A DNA stretch of 26,117 nt from a virus, in the IMG/VR virus record IMGVR_UViG_3300042870_000518, positions 1 to 26,117 of that record. One strand, written 5' to 3'. This document shows positions 14,998 through 23,583 of the stretch, one piece after another. The position numbers were made by a program, and so were the translations under genes. The notes beneath the pieces are model-generated. The model made no database searches. It was given only the letters and a program-made list of their open reading frames with translations, and was not told the DNA's origin. Every line of letters starts with the position of its first letter. Position 1 is the first letter of the stretch.

Positions 14998-15227
14998 CAA
15001 ACACCTCCTGAATCAAGCGAAGTAATGCCACCGTAATTGGTGGACGGGAAGCCCCCATCAATATTAGCAATAGAAACCCCTGTTGGACCTATAGGACCAG
15101 ACGGACCTACCGCGGTTTGGGCTTGTAGGTTCCATGCGCCAACCGTTGTTGAATAAACCCATGTTTTATCGCCATTGGTGAATACTTGCCCGTTCGTCGG
15201 GGATGTAGGAAAGTCTATTGTAGGCAT
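14997..15227 (-). CDS. Mini-fibre protein with short collagen-like stretch (76 aa)
   Basis: A 76-aa protein consisting of the attachment module (IDFPTSPTNGQVFTNG, KTWVYS, W) followed by only three or four Gly-X-Y triplets (GPSGPIGPTGVS) and a short tail. The same module starts the fibres at 3517-4311 and 12449-13213. Its start shares one base with the stop of the 50-aa gene (TAATG) and its stop overlaps the start of the 594-aa fibre (TGATG), so it is held in a chain of translational coupling. It could be an adaptor joining fibres to the baseplate, or the remnant of a fibre whose distal part was lost. I cannot tell which from sequence. Confidence 0.8.
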   Translation of the reverse strand: MPTIDFPTSPTNGQVFTNGDKTWVYSTTVGAWNLQAQTAVGPSGPIGPTGVSIANIDGGFPSTNYGGITSLDSGGV

Positions 15228-15379
15228 TATTCAGGGTTCCATTCTTCAGTGGTGTTACCTTCAGCAACCCACGCAAGATACGCCTCGTGTAGAGGGTTTC
15301 CATCGGGGATAACAATTCCTGAGTCATAGTAAACAACTCCGTTGTCATCTATCTGAAAATTATAATGACTTAGTTCCAT
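15227..15379 (-). CDS. Overlapping 50-aa protein, possible tail-fibre assembly factor
   Basis: A 50-codon frame from ATG 15379 to TAA 15227. The ATG overlaps the stop of the 1065-aa fibre (TGATG), and the TAA overlaps the ATG of the 76-aa gene (TAATG), filling exactly the gap between the two. The protein is acidic, with strands DDNGVVYYDSGIVIP followed by a helix and the ending YLAWVAEGNTTEEWNPE. A YxAWxAEGNTPE-type ending is common in small phage tail and fibre-assembly proteins, so I suggest a fibre chaperone or tail accessory role, with low certainty. Double overlap and plausible composition make it a real gene. Confidence 0.8.
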   Translation of the reverse strand: MELSHYNFQIDDNGVVYYDSGIVIPDGNPLHEAYLAWVAEGNTTEEWNPE

Positions 15380-18300
15380 CACAACTCCGCACTTACCCAT
15401 ACTGCTGTATTCAAAATACCCATTGTGTAACCCACTGGCAACTGATTACCAGTATTGTTATCAGACGAGTATGCCAATGTTTTAAAACCTACAGTGGTAG
15501 TTGACTGTCCTGATTGGTAAACCAGCACTCTGGAAATATTAGAACCTGCACTGTATTGATAGAAATCAAACGAGTGACTACCGCTTCCTGCTGAAGTATA
15601 AGCAGTTGGGTCTACTCTCATTGTTACTGGAAAAGAATGACTTATCAGAAGATTCCCACCACTTAAACCGACATTCCAATATTGATTAACTGCTTTTATG
15701 TTTCCTGCTGGGATTACATGAAAATACCGTTGGCATAGGGCTAGTTCTACACCGTATGGTCGTTGTTCAAATGGGGTTGGCTGTGTGTTTGCTTCTAGCT
15801 GTACACCAGTCAAATAAAAAGTTGCACCGTTGGTACTAATCCAGTTAACACCGCCAGAAGTTTTAGGCGTAAAAGAAGTTTTCCAAGAATTAACAGCACC
15901 GACAGCATCTGCCCCTGAGCCTAAATCAAACCAAAGACTTAAACTTTCAGTGTTGTTGGTGCTCCATGAACCACTTGTTTCTCCAGGGATTGTTATAATT
16001 TCTTTTTCCCAAGTGTTGGCAGTCGTAATAGTGTAAGTAGCGGTATACATTCTTGAAGAGGCAGGGTTCTTGATGGATACTGTATATGTCCCAGCAATAC
16101 TTGAGCGAACCCAGAAAGAAAGAGTTACCGTTTTTGCACTAGCAGTCCCCCATCCCAAATAAGCGGTGTTTAAACCTTCCATAAAGTGACGTAAACCGTA
16201 GTAGGCATCACTGCTAGGGGTGGTTGCTGCTAAAGATGTTAGTAAAGTTGAATATGCAAATTCACCTGGTGCAACTGTTGATTGAATCATGCTTAATTTA
16301 GCATTAAGTGAACTGTATGTTGCCCAACGGTCCAATCCAAACACGTTATTAGCAAAACCACTGTTGACGGCAGTGGTGCCTCGTTGAGAAATGCGCATAT
16401 CGCCGTTAATGATTAAGTTGCGGAAACCAGACACTTGACTTGTTGGTTCAAAAGTATCTGTCGCATCGTTGTAGGCAAGAACTTGACCAGCGGTTGCACC
16501 AAATGGTCTTATACTTACGCTTTCATTGGTAACGTAATTAGCCCACTCTACTCCATCGTAGTTTAATTCAAAAAAGTTATCAGCATCTAGGCTGTTGACA
16601 TAGCCATAGGTTAGTTCCGCGTTTGAACCAGCCCCATTGTTTACCCCAACACCATTTGTGTCAAATGAACCAAAGCGCCCATCCGTTGGATGAAAAATCA
16701 GAGAACTAGGACTCAAGTCCACATAGTCACTAACACCTGCTTCACCTAAGCGAAGGTACTGGTTAAATGGTCCAGACTGCCAGTTGGTGCCATCCCAAAT
16801 GAGTGGTTGATTTTGCACTGGAGTAGCAGCAGATACATCACTAAGGTCGTCTATCGGACCGTTGGGTCCAGTAGCACCAGTTGTGCCACTAACGCCAGAA
16901 ACTCCACTGACGCCAGAGACGCCAGAAACACCAGAAACGCCTTGTGGGCCAGTTGGGCCAGTATCTCCAATTGCACCACTCACACCCGAAACACCGCTTA
17001 CCCCTGAGACGCCAGACGGTCCTGTGGCACCGCTAACCCCAGAAACACCACTAGCACCTTGTGGACCAGAAGGACCAACAACACCGCTGACTCCAGAAAC
17101 ACCCGATACTCCGCTTGGTCCAGTAGCACCAGTATCGCCAGAGACTCCGCTTACTCCTGAAACCCCACTAACACCAGAGACACCACTGACGCCCGAAGGT
17201 CCGGTTGCGCCAGTATCTCCCTTGTCGCCAGTGCGAACAAAAGTGATGATTACATCTTGTCCAGATGTCCACGAAGGGGATGAGCCAGTTAGGTAAGAAA
17301 CAGGAACTTTGTAGTAAGTAGACGCAAATGTGTGAGAACCTGTAATTGCGTAGTAAACAAACTGTGCAGAATCGCCAATTGCCTCAACTCTAAAATGACC
17401 TTTAACTGCAGATGTTGAATCGTCAATTGTTTCAAGGTACGCGGACACATCGTTAGACGTAAAGTCAACTGGGTCTATATATAAAAATGTTGCAGTTGCT
17501 AAAGCCGAGTCAAACTTTAAGTTTGTAGCACCCGGGTCGGTGTCGGCAGTGTTGGTTAGATAGTTATAAGAGAATGTTGCTCCACCAAATGAACCAGTAA
17601 GACCAGTTGCACCAGCAACGCCACTTACACCAGAAACTCCTGAGACGCCCGAGACTCCGCTTACTCCAGATACGCCCGAGACTCCGCTTACACCAGATAC
17701 ACCAGAGACGCCGCTGACGCCCTGGGGGCCAGAAACTGTTGAGTCAGCACCACTCACGCCACTTATACCGCTTACTCCCTGAGGTCCGCTTGGACCGCTT
17801 GGACCAGTAGCACCCGTTGGTCCAATATTTGCGTTACCAAACTCAACCCATTGAGAAGTATTGCCATCATTATAGTAAATATAGGTTCTGCCGTTGTCAG
17901 AGTTAAACCAAACATCGTTTACTGACGGTGAAACTGGAGCAGTTGCGGAAACAATATAGGAACCAGAAGCGCCTATAGGACCAGAAGGTCCAGATGGACC
18001 AGACGGACCAGTGGGTCCAATCTGTCCTAGAGGCTGTGCTCCAATTTCAATCCACTGGGAATCGTAATAAACAAAAGTTTTACCAGAGTCGGACTCAAAC
18101 CAAATCTGGCCAGCAAACGGGGTGCCTGGGGCACTATCAGAGACCGTTGCGCCACCTGCAGCATTGGAGTTAACCCACGCAGTTCCGTTGTATTGCAGAA
18201 CTTGGTTGGTAGCAATGCTTGTTATGGTTACGTCTGTTAGGTCATCAAGGGAAGCGACTGTTGATGCGACTCCTGGAACAAACTTTGTTCCGTTGAATTT

Positions 18301-18576
18301 AAGTACTTGGTCGCTTGCCGCGCCGGTTGTGTCTACTTCAATGCCATCAATGAAAAGAGTAGGAACCTTGAAGGTGTCGTCTGTTTTAAGGACGTTCGCT
18401 GCATCGCGGTAGAGGTTTACGTCTCCACCGCCAGTTCCGTCACCCCAGACAAGACGACCGCCTCCTTGAATCTGGAGTCTTGCAAAAGTTTCTTGGTCTA
18501 CAAAAATTGTCAACCCATCGGAGCCAGCAGAGGACAACTGCTTAATGGCGATAGGGGTTATAAATTTTTGAGCCAT
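15379..18576 (-). CDS. Large collagen-like tail fibre with carbohydrate-binding-like C-terminus (1065 aa)
   Basis: The largest gene here. N-terminus [20 protein letters not shown] resembles that of the 435-aa fibre (MAQKFLTNIDLNQNQL), probably a shared baseplate anchor. Residues about 145-250 hold two copies of a WF-x-S-D-x-G-x-T-x-x-Y-Y module with a short collagen stretch between. Collagen-like blocks lie at about 250-328 and 449-572, with a 120-residue beta domain between them. From about residue 716, [17 protein letters not shown] starts a domain of about 350 residues ([43 protein letters not shown]) found at the ends of many phage fibres and resembling carbohydrate-binding jelly-rolls. 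A GAGGT-like ribosome-binding sequence precedes the ATG. Likely a principal receptor-binding fibre. Ligand unknown. Confidence 0.94.
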   Translation of the reverse strand: MAQKFITPIAIKQLSSAGSDGLTIFVDQETFARLQIQGGGRLVWGDGTGGGDVNLYRDAANVLKTDDTFKVPTLFIDGIEVDTTGAASDQVLKFNGTKFVPGVASTVASLDDLTDVTITSIATNQVLQYNGTAWVNSNAAGGATVSDSAPGTPFAGQIWFESDSGKTFVYYDSQWIEIGAQPLGQIGPTGPSGPSGPSGPIGASGSYIVSATAPVSPSVNDVWFNSDNGRTYIYYNDGNTSQWVEFGNANIGPTGATGPSGPSGPQGVSGISGVSGADSTVSGPQGVSGVSGVSGVSGVSGVSGVSGVSGVSGVSGVSGVAGATGLTGSFGGATFSYNYLTNTADTDPGATNLKFDSALATATFLYIDPVDFTSNDVSAYLETIDDSTSAVKGHFRVEAIGDSAQFVYYAITGSHTFASTYYKVPVSYLTGSSPSWTSGQDVIITFVRTGDKGDTGATGPSGVSGVSGVSGVSGVSGVSGDTGATGPSGVSGVSGVSGVVGPSGPQGASGVSGVSGATGPSGVSGVSGVSGVSGAIGDTGPTGPQGVSGVSGVSGVSGVSGVSGTTGATGPNGPIDDLSDVSAATPVQNQPLIWDGTNWQSGPFNQYLRLGEAGVSDYVDLSPSSLIFHPTDGRFGSFDTNGVGVNNGAGSNAELTYGYVNSLDADNFFELNYDGVEWANYVTNESVSIRPFGATAGQVLAYNDATDTFEPTSQVSGFRNLIINGDMRISQRGTTAVNSGFANNVFGLDRWATYSSLNAKLSMIQSTVAPGEFAYSTLLTSLAATTPSSDAYYGLRHFMEGLNTAYLGWGTASAKTVTLSFWVRSSIAGTYTVSIKNPASSRMYTATYTITTANTWEKEIITIPGETSGSWSTNNTESLSLWFDLGSGADAVGAVNSWKTSFTPKTSGGVNWISTNGATFYLTGVQLEANTQPTPFEQRPYGVELALCQRYFHVIPAGNIKAVNQYWNVGLSGGNLLISHSFPVTMRVDPTAYTSAGSGSHSFDFYQYSAGSNISRVLVYQSGQSTTTVGFKTLAYSSDNNTGNQLPVGYTMGILNTAVWVSAEL

Positions 18577-18619
18577 GACCTCAGTCGTTTCTCTTGTTAG
18601 TGCCCCTCAGGGCTAAGCA

Positions 18620-18808
18620 TTAAGCCTTTTTGCCGAATGCTTTGTCGTTTGGATTCAGGTAACGCATAATAACAGGAAGACCTGCTGCCCAGAGAGCATT
18701 CGCTGCCATCTTGATGTCTCCTGTTGAAGCGTAAACCGCGACTGCTGCGCCAAGGACGCTTCTTGCGTACGATGCTGCCATTGCTTTTTGTTCTGCTGTA
18801 ATTTTCAT
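18620..18808 (-). CDS. Small membrane protein, holin-like (62 aa)
   Basis: A 62-aa protein with a TAGGAAAT ribosome-binding site just before the ATG at 18808. Residues about 12-30 (ASYARSVLGAAVAVYAS) and 34-50 (MAANALWAAGLPVIMRY) are two alanine-rich hydrophobic helices joined by a short TGDIK turn, followed by the charged ending LNPNDKAFGKKA. The pattern SYARSVLGAAVAVY ... YLNPNDKAFG is one I associate with small holin-like proteins of actinobacterial phages, but two short helices are weak evidence. If a holin, it would permeabilise the host membrane at lysis; no endolysin is adjacent. Its 42-base downstream gap has only a 4-bp stem and no T-run, so no terminator is called. Confidence 0.7.
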   Translation of the reverse strand: MKITAEQKAMAASYARSVLGAAVAVYASTGDIKMAANALWAAGLPVIMRYLNPNDKAFGKKA

Positions 18809-18813
18809 ATTTC

Positions 18814-20121
18814 CTATCCGGTCACTACGATTGTGTAGTCGCCTGCGCCGATTGCCCCTTGTAGGACTACGGTTACTGTGTCTGTTGTTCTGTTTGTGAC
18901 ATCCCCAATAACTATTTCCCCAGTTGACACTTGAAAAATTTGCACCATTACAACAGTGGTATTAAAGTTATGTGTAACTACGGTAGTTGAAACGTTGCCA
19001 GAGTGCGCCAGACATGCTTTGCTTGCAATGCGAGCGAGCGTAGGAGTTGTGCTGGTGCGACCGGTGGCTTCAGCAGACGATGACGCTAAGTTGGTACGAG
19101 CACCAGATTCTGTTGAGGCGTTGGTACCACCGTGTGCTACGGCAACATCTGTTGCTGCCCAAGTACCAGTTCCGATTGTTCCGAGTGTCGTAATTGAGTC
19201 TTGACCAACGTAAGTTGATGCAATGTCAATCGCATCTGCGGTAATTGCTGTTCTGTTAGCAGTTACGTTGACATTGATTGTGTTTCCAGATTGACTAATC
19301 CCGTCACCAGCAGTAAATGAACCAGCACCAGAGAACTGAGTCCACGCAATGCCTGTTGAGTCAATTGTGATTGTTCCGTTTGTAGAAACAACAAATCCCT
19401 TATCTGAGTGAGTAGAACCTTCTTCAACAAAAGTGAACGTCCCAGGCTTTAGTTCGCCCGTATCGGCTGTTCCATTGGCGTCAGAAGAACGAGAAGCAGC
19501 CCCAGAAGCAACAGCGACATAAATGCCGTTTTCTGTCGCAGTACTTTGGTCCTTTACGAGAACGCGGTTACCAGCAACAAGCGTTACCCCGTCAATTACC
19601 TGTCCAGCGGCAAGGTCAGAAGCAATGTTAATTGCTCCAGTTGTGGCAACCCTTACCGACTGTTTGACATCAAGACCCTGACGGGCAGCGTCTACATATC
19701 CCTTGGTGGCAATGTGTGCGGCATCCGTTGGGGTAGCAACTTTAGCATTTCCGTTTGCGTCTCTTTTGACCAACTTGGAGGCAGTTGCATCTGAAGTTGC
19801 GTCTGTAAGCATTTGCCACATTGCCGCAGGCAGCAGACCGGCACTGTCTGTATCTGCAACATTAAGAGTGAGAGTTACCGTACCATTTGACTCGGAAACC
19901 GTAAGCGCTTCTGCGATTCCAGCACCGCCACCAGAAACAATCGTGTGAGGAAGAGATTTAAATGCAGAACCTGTGTACACCTTGATGGTGTCGGTAGCCG
20001 TATCGTATATAAGACGACCTTCAAAATTGCCCGATGCTGGTTCGGTGGCCAGTTTTTCAAAAGTGGCATTGACTAGTTGATTTTGATTAAGGTCAATATT
20101 TGTTAAAAATTTTTGTGCCAT
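18814..20121 (-). CDS. Tail fibre protein (435 aa)
   Basis: A GGAGG ribosome-binding site lies four bases before the ATG at 20121. N-terminus MAQKFLTNIDLNQNQLVNAT is a classic phage fibre start, followed by GRLIYDTATDTIKVYTGSAF. Residues about 85-145 contain AGLLPAAMWQML and TPTDAAHIATKGYVDAARQG, common to phage fibres and likely trimer-forming. Residues about 149-266 form the GDRVLVKDQSTATENGIYV module (here GNRVLVKDQ), shared with 13213-14997 and 20874-22376. Residues about 310-350 contain the VAHGGTNASTESGARTNL motif frequent in phage tail fibres. The final 60 residues (THNFNTTVVMVQIFQ ... GDYTIVV) are a small beta domain related to the end of the 104-aa protein. No collagen-like triplets. 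Probable receptor-binding or side fibre. Confidence 0.92.
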   Translation of the reverse strand: MAQKFLTNIDLNQNQLVNATFEKLATEPASGNFEGRLIYDTATDTIKVYTGSAFKSLPHTIVSGGGAGIAEALTVSESNGTVTLTLNVADTDSAGLLPAAMWQMLTDATSDATASKLVKRDANGNAKVATPTDAAHIATKGYVDAARQGLDVKQSVRVATTGAINIASDLAAGQVIDGVTLVAGNRVLVKDQSTATENGIYVAVASGAASRSSDANGTADTGELKPGTFTFVEEGSTHSDKGFVVSTNGTITIDSTGIAWTQFSGAGSFTAGDGISQSGNTINVNVTANRTAITADAIDIASTYVGQDSITTLGTIGTGTWAATDVAVAHGGTNASTESGARTNLASSSAEATGRTSTTPTLARIASKACLAHSGNVSTTVVTHNFNTTVVMVQIFQVSTGEIVIGDVTNRTTDTVTVVLQGAIGAGDYTIVVTG

Positions 20122-20133
20122 TTTTCCTCCACC

Positions 20134-20448
20134 TTACGTGAGATATGCTTTTCCAGAAAACGCCGCAGAAAACGTCACCGTAATCCGAGTATTACTATTG
20201 TATTGTACCTCACCAAATACATGTGTATCTGCAGAGTCCACAATGGTTACCTGTGGCCTGCCCCCGAGTGTGTGGTCTATTACCCAAGTTGCCGCTGCGG
20301 TTGCCTGAGTAAATTCAAGTCTGTTTGTAAGAGTGTTAGAAGGAGAGGTTGAGCGAACAATAACAAGGTTCGGCGTATCTTGGTCAACGGTTACATTGTT
20401 TGGAGTATCTTGATAAACATTTACATTGTTTGGAACTGTGTTGCTCAT
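20134..20448 (-). CDS. Small tail protein with decapeptide repeats (104 aa)
   Basis: Starts at ATG 20448 within an ATGA overlap with the 124-aa gene. Three ten-residue repeats open the protein (NNVNVYQDTP, NNVTVDQDTP, NLVIVRSTSP), probably successive beta-strands of a trimeric stalk. The rest (ATWVIDHTLGGRPQVTIVDS, then VQYNSNTRITVTF and GKAYL) is a compact beta domain typical of phage fibre proteins and similar to the C-terminus of the 435-aa fibre next to it. Likely a short fibre or a cap of a longer one, assembled on the baseplate. Family recognised by pattern only. Confidence 0.82.
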   Translation of the reverse strand: MSNTVPNNVNVYQDTPNNVTVDQDTPNLVIVRSTSPSNTLTNRLEFTQATAAATWVIDHTLGGRPQVTIVDSADTHVFGEVQYNSNTRITVTFSAAFSGKAYLT

Positions 20449-20819
20449 CGTGTTACCTCAAGAGAAAGGGTAAATGTTCCCTGAATAACTCTTGATACGA
20501 GTCCACCAGAAGAAATAATTTCAAGGTCATAGACCCCACTAGAAGTAAGAGCCGCAGTGTCCGCAGCGCTTATACTTAGGCTTATTAAGCCAGCAGCACC
20601 GTTGAGGGTTATTCTTCCATTCTCTGTTGTCAATGTAATAAGTGGAGTTGTTGACTCAATTGTTCTCCTGACCTGCATTCGTGCCGTGTGATTGGTTAGC
20701 GGGTAAGCCTCGTATTCATCTGGATTTTGTTCTGTTGGAGTCCTTGGTTGCTCAAGGGCTATGGTGCGCGCAAAACTAGACCCTTGCTGACAAAGCATGT
20801 TGTAATTTCCTGCAATCAT
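20445..20819 (-). CDS. Conserved phage baseplate/tail accessory protein (124 aa)
   Basis: Residues 1-20 (MIAGNYNMLCQQGSSFARTI) and the ARMQVRRT, TTENGRITLNGAAGLISLSI, SGVYDLEIIS and FTLSLEVTR blocks match a small beta-sandwich protein that is widespread in phages and often found between baseplate and fibre genes. I know it as a conserved structural protein without a settled function; an immunoglobulin-like fold is plausible. It lies 54 bases after the I-like gene. The gap upstream shows only a GGGCGG stretch near the ATG. Probably a virion component that joins fibres to the baseplate. Confidence 0.85.
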   Translation of the reverse strand: MIAGNYNMLCQQGSSFARTIALEQPRTPTEQNPDEYEAYPLTNHTARMQVRRTIESTTPLITLTTENGRITLNGAAGLISLSISAADTAALTSSGVYDLEIISSGGLVSRVIQGTFTLSLEVTR

Positions 20820-20873
20820 TTTTCCGCCCGCATTACGTTTATTTGGATATACATATTGTGCCTCATTAAGTCA

Positions 20874-22376
20874 TCACAGAACAGCAGTCTTTAACACGCC
20901 GTAAATAGGGTCTCCAAGGATTAATGTAAATCTTTCTACTATTACATGCGTAATTGAATAACCCATAGGTCTTGCTGGTTCAACGACAGCCAATACTTCC
21001 GGTGAGCCAGAAAACTCGGCAAAGACTAGACTTGTGCTATTTAGGGTGATTGTTCCCGTTGTTGTCAAAGTAAACGCTTTACCGTTGTTTGCGGTTCCTC
21101 CACTAACGAAGAACAGCGCACCGCTGGCAACCTCCAATGCAGAAACTGCGTCAAAGTTGGTCGCACGACTCCAAGTACTAGCACCAACAATATAGACACC
21201 GTTTTGCGACTGAGTGCTCTGATTCTTTACAAGAACACGGTCGCCAGCAACAAGGGCTACGCCATCAATGGTTTGTGTACCCGAGAGCGTAATGTTGGCT
21301 GTAGTTGCCGCTTTAACGTTTGGTCTAATGTCAAGACCCGGAGTTTCACTACCAACCGTAGTGATTCTCATAGCCCAAGGGTTGTTGCCGTATCTTTGGC
21401 TAATGATTAAAGACTTTGTCCCAGTAAGAACAAATTCAGCAGCCTCCCGTATCGCCGACTGAGTTCCAGCGCCACGACCATATCCAGCAGGGTAAAGTTG
21501 CCAAGTTTTAAAATCAGCCAAATTATTGTTGTCTACTACCCCGGTATTGTTTAGATATATCTGATTTTTAATTTTATTTCCAGAAAATTGAGTTAGCCAT
21601 TCAGTATTTTCGTTTCTAACATGTTCATAATCAACGAGCCTGCTTCTGCTCTCATAGGTGTTTAAGCCAACATTTGATGGTATTTCTCTTCTGTCGTACC
21701 TAAACCATTCACTGTACAAATTCATGGTGTCAGATACCGCATCGGTTAAAACGTCTACAAATCTAAAAAACGGATACGTCGGGTCCACTTCTTTACTATC
21801 GTAATCTTGGTAAAAATCAGGAATAAAAGGACGCATGCTTTGTATGACTGGAGAGTTTGCCCACGCAATATCATTTACTAAGTTAGGTGTTGATATGCGA
21901 ACGTTTTTAGTGTTGTGATTTGAAATAGTCAAAACAACTTTGTAGTCAGTACTTGCTGGAGTATTGACGGAAAGGGTTATCTGATTTGACCTTGCCGCAC
22001 CCCATGCTCCGCCCTGAATTGTCCGAGTGTTTCCAGCGTCAACTACTCCATTGTCGTCATAAATAGCAGCGTTTATAGTAAAACTTTCGTCTATTGAAAA
22101 GGCAACGCAAGTAAACACAAAAACACCAGCAGCGTCGGCTGCCTCAAAAACGTCATTGACATTTAGTGTCAGGACCATTGGGTTGGCTGAACTCGGGGAG
22201 GCTTCCAAAACGTAATGAGACGACCAGTAGTAGTCGTTTCCAGTCATTGTTATAGCGCCGTTAGAAATAGTCCAGTTATGGTTGGCGTTTATGTAACTTA
22301 AAGGTATTGCGCGTTGATTCTCAAGACTATAAGTTCTTAGCGCATCTTCGTCTAATAGTCTCTGTAGAGTTTTCAT
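20874..22376 (-). CDS. Tail protein I-like baseplate protein with inserted domains (500 aa)
   Basis: The core resembles phage P2-type tail protein I: MRPFIPDFYQDYDSKEVDPT (about 181-200), FFRFVDVLTDAVSDTMNLY, then ENTEWLTQFSG near 255-265, and the ending ILGDPIYGVLKTAVL. Protein I joins wedge to fibres in contractile baseplates, and the gene follows J directly (ATGA overlap), in the classical W-J-I order. Two additions stand out. Residues about 10-170 form a beta-rich domain with ISNGAITMTGNDYYWSSHYV and VLTISNHNTKNVRIS, looking like a carbohydrate-binding jelly-roll. Residues about 345-452 are the GDRVLVKNQSTQSQNGVYIV module, also present in two fibre genes of the window. Typical I proteins are about 200 aa, so this one is more than doubled. 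Call confident; insert function inferred. Confidence 0.85.
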   Translation of the reverse strand: MKTLQRLLDEDALRTYSLENQRAIPLSYINANHNWTISNGAITMTGNDYYWSSHYVLEASPSSANPMVLTLNVNDVFEAADAAGVFVFTCVAFSIDESFTINAAIYDDNGVVDAGNTRTIQGGAWGAARSNQITLSVNTPASTDYKVVLTISNHNTKNVRISTPNLVNDIAWANSPVIQSMRPFIPDFYQDYDSKEVDPTYPFFRFVDVLTDAVSDTMNLYSEWFRYDRREIPSNVGLNTYESRSRLVDYEHVRNENTEWLTQFSGNKIKNQIYLNNTGVVDNNNLADFKTWQLYPAGYGRGAGTQSAIREAAEFVLTGTKSLIISQRYGNNPWAMRITTVGSETPGLDIRPNVKAATTANITLSGTQTIDGVALVAGDRVLVKNQSTQSQNGVYIVGASTWSRATNFDAVSALEVASGALFFVSGGTANNGKAFTLTTTGTITLNSTSLVFAEFSGSPEVLAVVEPARPMGYSITHVIVERFTLILGDPIYGVLKTAVL

Positions 22377-23578
22377 TCATCTACCGACACCAAGGTAACG
22401 GTTGTTCCCGCAATAGTCAAAGACGGCAAAGAACCTTTTTTTGTAAACAAAACGTTTTCATCAACGTCGCTTGTTCCACCAGAACCAGGAGTTACGGTCA
22501 AAGACTGAACATACAAAACTCCAGGAACGGAAGATGCTATAGAATAAAATTCTGAAAGTTTTATTCCTTCTGCAAATCTGTAGTTAACTGGGGAGAAGTA
22601 ATTTGTCAAAACAGTTTCAACGTTTTCCTGAACTACTGTGCTTTCGTACGAAGAAGAATACGCAACCTGAATACTTACGGTAAGAGTGACTATGCTTGCA
22701 TCACGAACTTCAAGTTCAAGACCAGCAACAGTTCTATTTTGAACATCAATTAGAATATCTGATTTTTGGTCAATGGTTAAAGTTGTGTTTATGCCGTATA
22801 CGAATATTGTTACATATCCAGGTTCGTCGGCGTCTGCCCACTCAAGTCCGCTTGCAGAATTTGTAAGGTCGTATGCTTTGCATCTACTGACCGTTGTGGC
22901 AAAAGTTGATAATACATAGCCGTCAATTTGAGATGCGCGAGCAAAAGAAGAAGACAGAGAACCAAGAAATTGAACGGCTCTATTTAAAAACTGTTCAGTT
23001 GTTTCAGGGCTCGTGCCGTTGCTAATAAATTCATTAACAGTCGCCCCACTTATGCTTGACGTTGGGGTGTCAATCCCCAGAGCAGTGTTTACTGGAACAG
23101 GTAGAGTTGCACCTACGTCAATTGCTCGTGCTTCCACAATAACCGTGGGTAGTGCTTCCGTTCCGGTGTAGACAACCACAGGAATAGTTCCCTCTTCTAT
23201 CGTCTCAAAGTAAATAGATTTTTGTTCACCAAGAAATTCATAGTCATATCTGACGATTGTGCCCTGAGGGACGATTGTTCCGTCATAGTCAATACATGTG
23301 AACTTCACGTCAATCACTGCCTGAGTGCCTTCGTTTATCTCAACACCCATCATTGCTACTAGACCCGCCATGAGCCTGTCTGGCAGTCTGTTGATTGCCG
23401 AAATATTCAAGGCTGATATGTACGAGACAGCCTGAAGTATTGCATCTTCTGGTGTTCCCTGTCTTGGCTGAAATTCAGGTAGCGCAATTTTTGCGTACTC
23501 AATTGAGTCTAAATAAACATCGGTTGGAGAGACGTCAAAAGGGACTAAGTAAACATATTCTGAAAAATCTATTGGCAT
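22373..23578 (-). CDS. Baseplate J-like protein
   Basis: A 401-aa protein with the features of the gpJ / T4 gp6-like baseplate wedge family: an N-terminal helical region (PEDAILQAVSYISALNISAI, then NRLPDRLMAG), a central TIVPQGTIVRY beta region, SPETTEQFLNRAVQFLGSLS near the middle, and a C-terminal VPGVLYVQSLTVTPGSGG. The W-J-I gene order supports the call. J proteins form the wedge dimer around the central hub and transmit the sheath-contraction signal. It starts 5 bases after the gp25-like gene and overlaps the I-like gene by four bases. I see no unusual insertion. Length is somewhat longer than the P2 relative. Confidence 0.93.
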   Translation of the reverse strand: MPIDFSEYVYLVPFDVSPTDVYLDSIEYAKIALPEFQPRQGTPEDAILQAVSYISALNISAINRLPDRLMAGLVAMMGVEINEGTQAVIDVKFTCIDYDGTIVPQGTIVRYDYEFLGEQKSIYFETIEEGTIPVVVYTGTEALPTVIVEARAIDVGATLPVPVNTALGIDTPTSSISGATVNEFISNGTSPETTEQFLNRAVQFLGSLSSSFARASQIDGYVLSTFATTVSRCKAYDLTNSASGLEWADADEPGYVTIFVYGINTTLTIDQKSDILIDVQNRTVAGLELEVRDASIVTLTVSIQVAYSSSYESTVVQENVETVLTNYFSPVNYRFAEGIKLSEFYSIASSVPGVLYVQSLTVTPGSGGTSDVDENVLFTKKGSLPSLTIAGTTVTLVSVDE

Positions 23579-23583
23579 ACCAA

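Noticed and set aside
13213-15000. Diversity-generating retroelement suggested by the Mtd-type N-terminus
   Set aside because: No reverse transcriptase, no template/variable repeat pair with adenine-specific changes and no C-type lectin domain was seen in the window.
15166-15348. 60-aa minus-strand frame overlapping the 50-aa and 76-aa genes
   Set aside because: It is out of phase with the overlapping TGATG/TAATG chain, and the 50-aa and 76-aa frames explain this stretch better.
18577-18619. Possible terminator hairpin between the holin-like and 1065-aa genes
   Set aside because: Only a four-base stem (GCCC/GGGC) with no T-run; too weak to call.
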